Shown in pieces: positions 6,884-11,014 of a stretch of DNA of 11,014 nucleotides. The translations under genes and the position numbers were made by a program. Source of the DNA: JAICYJ01 sp036263035 (lineage in GTDB: Bacteria; Actinomycetota; Thermoleophilia; Gaiellales; JAICJC01); NCBI GenBank assembly GCA_036263035.1, contig DATAHR010000250.1:1-11014 (forward strand), in the 5' to 3' direction. The notes under the pieces are model-generated. The model was not told the DNA's origin. It worked only from the letters and a program-made list of their open reading frames with translations, and made no database searches. Position 1 is the stretch's first letter. Each line of letters opens with the position of its first letter.

Positions 6884-6893
6884 GCCCGTCCCG

Positions 6894-7028
6894 ATGAAGC
6901 GCACCTATCAGCCCAACACCCGCAAGCGCGCCAAGACCCACGGATTCCGCAAGCGCATGAGCACCCGTGCCGGCCGCGCGGTGCTGAAGCGGCGCCGGCT
7001 CCGTGGCCGCAAGCGCCTCTCTGCCTAG
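6894..7028 (+). CDS. rpmH: 50S ribosomal protein L34
   Basis: This is a 44-residue, very basic protein with the L34 pattern: MKRTYQPNTRKRAKTHGFRK at the N-terminus, then a middle containing RMSTRAGRAVLKRRR and ending RGRKRLSA. It is a structural protein of the large ribosomal subunit. It is the first gene of the rightward operon, and the pairing with rnpA and divergence from dnaA are classic. No Shine-Dalgarno sequence precedes the ATG; the bases before it (GCCCGTCCCG) are unsuitable, in line with a leaderless or nearly leaderless transcript. The reading frame is open far upstream, antisense to dnaA, but only this part resembles L34. Confidence 0.97.
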   Translation: MKRTYQPNTRKRAKTHGFRKRMSTRAGRAVLKRRRLRGRKRLSA

Positions 7029-7031
7029 GTG
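7027..7031 (+). promoter_or_regulatory. Ribosome binding site of rnpA
   Basis: AGGTG overlaps the last two bases of the rpmH TAG and lies 8 nt before the ATG at 7040. It decides the rnpA start, since the frame is open upstream through rpmH. Confidence 0.55.
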
Positions 7032-7039
7032 TCATCCAT

Positions 7040-7432
7040 ATGACCGGCGACCGAGCGTCCGCTCACGCCGCGCCACCCAAGCGCGGACGGCTCACCCGCG
7101 CCGCGGAGTTCGACGCGGTCACGCAGCTCGGCCGCTCGGTCGGCGGCAGGTACCTGACGCTTCGCTACCGGGCCGCCGAGGGCGGTGATGTGGCGAGGGT
7201 CGGCTACGCGGTGCCGCGCAAGGTGGGCGGTGCGGTCGACCGCAACCTGGTCAAGCGACGTCTGCGCGAGGCGGTGGCGCGGAACGAGCGGCTGCTGTTG
7301 CCGGCGACGGATTACGTGCTGATCGCGCGTCCCGGCCTGGCGGCCGCCGCAGAGGCGCAGGGCTTCGACTGGCTGGCGGGCCAGGTGGAGGAGCTGCTGC
7401 GGGCCGCAGCCGAGAAGCCGGGCGGCTCGTGA
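7040..7432 (+). CDS. rnpA: Ribonuclease P protein component
   Basis: RnpA is the protein cofactor of RNase P, which with the catalytic RNA removes the 5' leader of precursor tRNAs. The 130-residue product has the family signature DRNLVKRRLREA at 67-78 (the RNR motif), preceded by VGYAVPRKVGGAV at 54-66. The N-terminus up to RLTRAAEFDAV (18-27) is typical of the family. The ATG at 7040 is chosen because of the AGGTG ribosome binding site and normal family length. The frame is open upstream through rpmH, as in Thermus, where rnpA overlaps rpmH, but no signal supports such an extension here. Its TGA overlaps the yidD GTG as GTGA. The gene for the RNase P RNA is not in this window. Confidence 0.95.
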   Translation: MTGDRASAHAAPPKRGRLTRAAEFDAVTQLGRSVGGRYLTLRYRAAEGGDVARVGYAVPRKVGGAVDRNLVKRRLREAVARNERLLLPATDYVLIARPGLAAAAEAQGFDWLAGQVEELLRAAAEKPGGS

Positions 7433-7680
7433 CGGCGCTCCTGATCTGGACGCTTCGCATCCTGCGGGCGGCGCTGACGCCGTTTCAGGCGATGGTGTCC
7501 CTGACCCCGCGGACGTGCCGGTATGAGCCCACCTGCTCGCACTACGCCGAGCAGGCCATCCGCCGGCATGGCCCGATCCGCGGGCTTGCGCTCGCAACCG
7601 GCCGTCTGCTCCGCTGCCACCCCTGGTCGCGGGGCGGATATGACCCGGTTCCCGGCACGGAACGGAGCGCGCACCCGTGA
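7429..7680 (+). CDS. yidD: Membrane protein insertion efficiency factor YidD
   Basis: YidD is a small membrane-associated protein that aids insertion of membrane proteins by YidC and Sec. The 83-residue product has an N-terminal amphipathic or hydrophobic segment (about 3-25), then the family core TCRYEPTCSHYAEQAI (29-44), HGPIRG (47-52) and RCHPWSRGGYDPVP (62-75). Cysteines 30, 36 and 63 are at the conserved places. The GTG start overlaps the rnpA stop by 4 nt, and its own TGA overlaps the yidC GTG by 4 nt. Its place between rnpA and yidC is the usual one and supports joint production with YidC. Confidence 0.95.
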   Translation: MTALLIWTLRILRAALTPFQAMVSLTPRTCRYEPTCSHYAEQAIRRHGPIRGLALATGRLLRCHPWSRGGYDPVPGTERSAHP

Positions 7681-8498
7681 TCGAGCTCTTCATCGTCCTG
7701 CAGCAGATCGAGGACGTGCTGCGGCACATCATCACCTTCTACCACGACACGCTGGGGGTGAACTGGGGCTGGGCGATCGTGCTGCTGACGGCGACCGTCC
7801 GCGTCGCCATCCTGCCGCTGACCATCAAGCAGTTCCGGTCGATGGCCGCGATGCAGCGCATCCAGCCGAAGGTGAAGGCGCTGCAGAACAAGTACAAGGG
7901 CAAGAACGACCCTGACTCCAAGCGGGAGATGCAGCAGGAGCTGATGGGGCTCTACAAGGAGCACAACGTCAATCCGTTCGCCTCCTGCCTCCCGCTCGTC
8001 TTTCAGATGCCGGTGTTCATCGGCCTCTACCAGACGCTTCGCAGCTTCAACCCAACCGGTGACAAGTCATTCGCGGGCATTCCGGACATCTTCGTCAACC
8101 TGAACCAGATCGGCGGCGCCACCGAGATCATCATGGTCGTGGCCTACTGCCTCTCGATGCTGGGCTCGACGCTGCTGTTCTCGTTCGTCCAGGACCGCCA
8201 GCAGAAGATCCTCTTCGCCAGCATGTCCGTCATCTTCATCCCGTTCATCCTGCGCGTGCCGGCCGGCGTCGGCATCTACTGGATCACCACCAACCTGTGG
8301 ACGATCGCGCAGCAGGGGATCGTGAAGAAGACCATGGGGCACCACTTCCCGGTCGTTCAGAAAGACGAGCGCGAGAAGCACGCGCAGCAGCCGCGCACGT
8401 CGCGCAACCCACCGAAGACGGAGGGCGGCGGCGGTGGCGGGGGCAAATCCAAGGGTCCTGCGCGGTCCCAATCGCGCCGGCCGAAGAAGCGGCGATGA
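7677..8498 (+). CDS. yidC: Membrane protein insertase YidC
   Basis: YidC/Oxa1/Alb3 insertase, which inserts and folds membrane proteins alone or with SecYEG. The 273-residue protein is the short form without the large periplasmic domain of Gram-negative YidC. Visible parts are an N-terminal segment (4-26), a membrane helix at about 30-50 carrying the conserved groove arginine (Arg42, in TVRVAILPLT), a charged cytoplasmic hairpin (51-100), then hydrophobic segments at about 103-121, 150-171 and 182-212. The C-terminal tail from about 220 is hydrophilic, with a run of seven glycines and a very basic end (SRRPKKRR), which in other YidC proteins contacts the ribosome. No lipobox is seen. GTG start overlaps yidD, and the stop overlaps jag by 4 nt. 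Confidence 0.95.
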   Translation: MIELFIVLQQIEDVLRHIITFYHDTLGVNWGWAIVLLTATVRVAILPLTIKQFRSMAAMQRIQPKVKALQNKYKGKNDPDSKREMQQELMGLYKEHNVNPFASCLPLVFQMPVFIGLYQTLRSFNPTGDKSFAGIPDIFVNLNQIGGATEIIMVVAYCLSMLGSTLLFSFVQDRQQKILFASMSVIFIPFILRVPAGVGIYWITTNLWTIAQQGIVKKTMGHHFPVVQKDEREKHAQQPRTSRNPPKTEGGGGGGGKSKGPARSQSRRPKKRR

Positions 8499-9196
8499 GC
8501 CAGCGGGTCGAGGTCGAGGCGACCGGCGAGACGGTGGGCGAGGCCCGCTGGTCGGCGCTGCATGATCTGGAACGCCGGTTCCCGTCGCTCGACCGCTCTG
8601 CCGTCGAGTTCGTGGTGGTGTCGGAGGGGCAGCGCGGCCTGCTGGGCGTCGGCTACGAGCCGGCCCGCGTGCTTGCCTCCGTGACGGTCGATGAGGAGGC
8701 CGCAGCGCCGGCGCCGCGTCCTGCACGTGACGAGTCCGCGCCCGTCGCAGCGGTTCGCGAGCTCCTGGAGACGGTACTGGACGCCCTCGGGATCGATGGC
8801 GACCTCGACCTGGTCGAGCGCGACGGCGCCGTCACCGCGACCGTGCACGGATCCGATCTGGGCCTGCTGATCGGCAAGCATGGGCAGACGATCGACGCGA
8901 TCCAGTACCTGGCGAACGCCATGCAGCATCGCGGTCAGGAGCAGCCGCTGGAGGTGATCGTCGACGCCGAGGGATATCGCAAGCGGCGCGAGCGGACGCT
9001 GCACGAAGTGGCGGTGCGGGCGGCGGCCGAGGCGCGGCGCACCGGGCAGCCCGTGGAGCTCGAGCCGATGACGTCGGTGGAGCGCAAGATCGTCCACACC
9101 AAGGTGCAGTCGCTCGGCGGGCTGGCCACGGCGAGCGAGGGCGCGGAGCCCAACCGCTACATCGTGGTCAGGCCGGCCGACGAGCCCGAGGTGTAA
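8495..9196 (+). CDS. jag: Jag/KhpB RNA-binding protein (Jag_N, KH, R3H)
   Basis: This 233-residue protein has the three Jag domains in order. The Jag_N domain (about 3-63) contains EGQRGLLGVGYEPARV. A low-complexity Ala/Pro linker follows (64-82). The KH domain (about 84-155) has the RNA-binding loop GKHG at 127-130. The R3H domain (about 158-227) has the RxxxH signature RKIVH at 197-201. Jag (KhpB, EloR) binds RNA and, with KhpA, affects cell elongation and division in Firmicutes; its role in actinobacteria is less clear. The ATG overlaps the yidC stop as ATGA. An upstream open frame antisense to nothing known is ignored because Jag_N begins at this ATG. The gene sits in its conserved place between yidC and rsmG. 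Confidence 0.95.
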   Translation: MSQRVEVEATGETVGEARWSALHDLERRFPSLDRSAVEFVVVSEGQRGLLGVGYEPARVLASVTVDEEAAAPAPRPARDESAPVAAVRELLETVLDALGIDGDLDLVERDGAVTATVHGSDLGLLIGKHGQTIDAIQYLANAMQHRGQEQPLEVIVDAEGYRKRRERTLHEVAVRAAAEARRTGQPVELEPMTSVERKIVHTKVQSLGGLATASEGAEPNRYIVVRPADEPEV

Positions 9197-9207
9197 AACG
9201 TGAAACG
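9192..9207. promoter_or_regulatory. parS: Degenerate parS-like site
   Basis: TGTAAAACGTGAAACG matches the parS consensus TGTTTCACGTGAAACA at 12 of 16 positions; the right half is nearly perfect and three of four mismatches lie in the left half. It covers the jag stop codon and the rsmG GTG. A match of this quality is expected by chance with appreciable probability in 11 kb, so binding by ParB is uncertain. Confidence 0.25.
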
Positions 9208-9844
9208 GCTCGAGCCGGCGCTCGAGCGGTACTGCGCCCTGGTCGCCGCTGCCGACGTGTCGGTCACGGCGTTGCGATCGCCCGAGGCCATCCGGGCAGA
9301 GCTGGTGGATGACGCTCTGTCCGCCCGGCGGCTGATCGGGGACGTCCTGCCCGCACGCACGGTCGATGTGGGCAGCGGCAACGGGTCGCCCGGGATCCCG
9401 CTTGCCATCGCCTACGACGCGCCCGTGACGCTGCTCGAGGCGGTTGGCCGGAAGGGGCGGTTTCTCGCGTCTGTCTGTGAGCAGCTGTCGATCCCCGCCA
9501 CAGTCGTTTACGAGCGGTCGGAGCTGCACGCGCGCGGCAGTGGCCGCGACGCCTATGACCTTGCGCTCGCCCGTGCCCTCGCGCCTCCCCCGGTTGCCGT
9601 CGAGCTGTGCCTTCCGCTCGTCCGGCCGGGCGGCCGGGTCGTGCTGTGGACGGGCGCACTCGATCCTGCGCTGCTCGATCCCGTCGCCGGCCAGATCGGC
9701 GGCCGGGTGGTCTCCGCGGTTACCACGACAGGCGACCGGATGCTGGTTGAGCTGGAGAAGATCGCCCCGACGCCGGAGCGCTTTCCGCGCCGCCCTGGCA
9801 TGGCCGGGAAGCGTCCGCTCGCGTCGCTACCATCGACCCGATGA
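9200..9844 (+). CDS. rsmG: 16S rRNA (guanine527-N7)-methyltransferase RsmG
   Basis: RsmG (GidB) transfers a methyl group from S-adenosylmethionine to N7 of G527 in 16S rRNA; its loss can give low-level streptomycin resistance. The 214-residue product has the SAM-binding loop DVGSGNGSPGIPL (55-67), the acidic strand LLEAVGRKGRFL (78-89), and ALARALAPP near 122-130. The C-terminus contains RRPGMAGKRPLASLP, as in the family. The loop has Asn and Ser where the family usually shows GAGFPG, and the usual ALKG motif is replaced by VLWTG. The GTG start lies 3 nt after jag, with GAGGTG 6 nt upstream. Its TGA overlaps the parA ATG as ATGA. Confidence 0.94.
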   Translation: MKRLEPALERYCALVAAADVSVTALRSPEAIRAELVDDALSARRLIGDVLPARTVDVGSGNGSPGIPLAIAYDAPVTLLEAVGRKGRFLASVCEQLSIPATVVYERSELHARGSGRDAYDLALARALAPPPVAVELCLPLVRPGGRVVLWTGALDPALLDPVAGQIGGRVVSAVTTTGDRMLVELEKIAPTPERFPRRPGMAGKRPLASLPSTR

Positions 9845-10593
9845 CCTCCCGGGTGTACGCCCTTGCCAACCAGAAGGGCGGTGTCGGCAAGACCACGACC
9901 GCGATCAACATGGCGGCCTGCGTCGCCGAGGCCGGAACCCCGGTGCTGTTGATCGATCTCGATCCCCAGGCCAACGCCACCACCGGCCTCGGGTTCCGGC
10001 CGGACGAGCTCGACGCCAGCACGTACGACCTGCTGCACGGACGGCCGTTGGAGGACGTCGTCGTTGAGACCGGCGTCCCGAACCTCTATCTTGCGCCTTC
10101 ACATCCCGACCTGGCGGCGGCACAGGTGGAGCTGTCGAACGGCGACACGCTGCTCCGCGATCTGCTTGCCGGAACCGGGGAGAGGTATCCGTACGTCTTC
10201 GTCGACTGCCCACCGTCGCTCGGGCTGCTGACCGTGAACGCGCTGTCGGCGGCGAACCGTCTGATCGTGCCGGTGCAGTGCGAGTACTACGCCCTCGAGG
10301 GTCTCGCGCAGCTGCTGCAGAGCGTCGAGCTGGTGCGAACCCGTCTCAATCCCCGGCTGGGCGTGACCGGCGTGCTGTTGACGATGTACGACGCGCGCAC
10401 CACGCTGGCGCGTGACGTCGCGTCGGAGGTGCGCGAGCACTTCGGCCCGCTCGTCTTCGACACCGTCGTTCCGCGGAGCATTCGGCTGGCCGAGGCGCCG
10501 AGCCATGGTGTACCGATTACGCGGTACGATTCGAGGTCCGCGGGGGCGGATGCGTACTACCGGGTGGCTCTGGAGGTCGTCGAGCGTGGCTAA
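9841..10593 (+). CDS. parA: Chromosome partitioning ATPase ParA (Soj)
   Basis: ParA is a deviant-Walker ATPase that binds non-specific DNA when ATP-bound and, stimulated by ParB, moves or segregates newly copied origins. The 250-residue protein has the deviant Walker A motif KGGVGKTT at 12-19 (signature Lys12), LLIDLDPQANATTGLG at 36-51, Walker B FVDCPPSLG at 120-128, and PRSIRLAEAPSHG at 211-223. Length and lack of an N-terminal DNA-binding domain fit chromosomal (Soj-type) rather than type Ia plasmid ParA. The ATG overlaps the rsmG stop by 4 nt, and the 3' end overlaps parB by 8 nt. Confidence 0.97.
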   Translation: MTSRVYALANQKGGVGKTTTAINMAACVAEAGTPVLLIDLDPQANATTGLGFRPDELDASTYDLLHGRPLEDVVVETGVPNLYLAPSHPDLAAAQVELSNGDTLLRDLLAGTGERYPYVFVDCPPSLGLLTVNALSAANRLIVPVQCEYYALEGLAQLLQSVELVRTRLNPRLGVTGVLLTMYDARTTLARDVASEVREHFGPLVFDTVVPRSIRLAEAPSHGVPITRYDSRSAGADAYYRVALEVVERG

Positions 10594-11014
10594 GAATCGG
10601 GGTTTGGGACGTGGCCTCGCCGCGCTCGTCGCCGAGTTCCCGGCGGGCCAGGTCACGTTGATGGAGCTGGAGATGTCGCAGATCCGGCCGAATCCGCGCC
10701 AGCCCCGCAGCGTGTTCGACCCCGATGCCATCGAGACGCTCGCCGAGTCGATCAAGAGCGAGGGGGTGGTGCAGCCGATCATCGTCCGCGATACCGGCGA
10801 CGGCTACGAGATCGTCGCGGGCGAGCGCAGATGGCGGGCGGCGCAGCGCGCCGGCCTGACTACGATCCCGACGATCGTCCGGCCGCTCGACGAGCGCGAG
10901 GCTATGATCACGGCGCTCGCCGAGAACGTCGCGCGCGAGGACCTGAACCCGGTCGAGCAGGCGCGCGCATACGCCGTACTCGCAGATGAGCTCAGCCTCA
11001 GCCAGACCGAGATC
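10586..11014 (+). CDS. parB: Chromosome partitioning protein ParB, 5' part (partial)
   Basis: ParB is a CTP-dependent DNA clamp that loads at parS and slides to form the partition complex. The window holds the first 143 residues. The N-terminal GLGRGLAAL (6-14) is the segment that stimulates ParA ATPase in homologues. The CTP-binding region includes IRPNPRQPR (33-41), GERRWRAA (79-86) and ENVAREDLNPVE (113-124). The helix-turn-helix that reads parS begins near the window edge (LSLSQTEI, 136-143), and the dimerisation domain lies outside. The GTG start overlaps parA by 8 nt and begins MAKNRGLGRGL, typical of the family. The frame is intact to the last base. Confidence 0.96.
   Translation, partial: MAKNRGLGRGLAALVAEFPAGQVTLMELEMSQIRPNPRQPRSVFDPDAIETLAESIKSEGVVQPIIVRDTGDGYEIVAGERRWRAAQRAGLTTIPTIVRPLDEREAMITALAENVAREDLNPVEQARAYAVLADELSLSQTEI

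Larger units (their letters stand above)
6594..6893. other. oriC: dnaA-rpmH divergent intergenic region with DnaA-box-like cluster
   Basis: This 300-bp stretch holds no convincing gene. It carries divergent promoters at its two ends (dnaA and rpmH) and several box-like sites: TTTCCCACA (6693-6701), CCGTCCACA (6705-6713), GTTTCCACA (6716-6724, minus) and TTTTCCACA (6809-6817). In Bacillus, clusters both upstream and downstream of dnaA make up oriC, and DnaA bound upstream represses its own gene. The same double role is inferred here. Confidence 0.6.

Noticed and set aside
6594..6941. N-terminal extension of DnaA by 116 residues using an ATG at 6941
   Set aside because: It would cross the promoters, the DnaA boxes and the rpmH start. 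Domain I begins naturally at the ATG at 6593.
5205..7028. Open frame of 607 codons running antisense through dnaA into rpmH, suggesting a giant N-terminal extension of L34
   Set aside because: Only the last 44 codons resemble L34. The rest is the reverse complement of dnaA plus non-coding origin sequence, and a -10 element lies just before the L34 ATG.
6554..7039. RnpA frame open through rpmH, as in the overlapping rpmH-rnpA of Thermus
   Set aside because: The ATG at 7040 has an AGGTG site at good spacing and gives a normal-length RnpA. The upstream part looks like out-of-frame rpmH.
7312..7964. Overlapping minus-strand frames antisense to rnpA, yidD and yidC
   Set aside because: Composition is typical of reverse-complement shadows and all three sense genes are complete.
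8357..9529. 390-codon minus-strand frame antisense to yidC, jag and rsmG
   Set aside because: It is a shadow of three well-supported plus-strand genes and has no recognised motif.

Overview
This window is the replication-origin region of a GC-rich bacterial chromosome. The gene set and order are the conserved core gyrB-dciA-recF-dnaN-dnaA | rpmH-rnpA-yidD-yidC-jag-rsmG-parA-parB. A DUF721/DciA gene between recF and gyrB, rsmG-parA-parB directly after jag with no mnmE or mnmG, the high GC content and the frequent GTG/TTG starts all point to Actinomycetota. A deep class such as Thermoleophilia is possible, but that is inference. I see no insertion sequence, prophage, CRISPR array, rRNA, tRNA or defence locus. 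No wholly new system is visible; the less ordinary points concern the origin, two promoters and some sequence variants in core proteins.

Left arm (1-6593, all minus strand): dnaA (456 aa), dnaN (363 aa), recF (359 aa), dciA (149 aa) and gyrB. gyrB is cut by the left edge after 755 residues. These genes initiate replication, clamp the polymerase, repair gaps, load the helicase and supply negative supercoils. dnaN-recF-dciA is tightly packed (10-nt gap, then a 4-nt overlap). gyrB follows after 91 nt and may also have its own promoter.

Origin: two non-coding stretches flank dnaA. The dnaA-dnaN gap (4985-5222) has an AT-rich tract next to dnaN, DnaA-trio-like triplets and three degenerate DnaA boxes. 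The dnaA-rpmH gap (6594-6893) has further DnaA-box-like sites, including an inverted pair, and two divergent promoters. This resembles the bipartite oriC of Bacillus subtilis. I found no perfect TTATCCACA or TTGTCCACA by eye; the recurring form is TTTTCCACA.

Right arm (6894-11014, all plus strand): rpmH, rnpA, yidD, yidC, jag, rsmG, parA and parB, with parB cut by the right edge after 143 residues. Most junctions overlap by 4-8 nt, so this looks like one translationally coupled operon. It links a ribosomal protein, tRNA processing, membrane-protein insertion, an RNA-binding regulator, 16S rRNA methylation and chromosome partition. Genes on both arms point away from the origin, so they are co-oriented with the replication forks.
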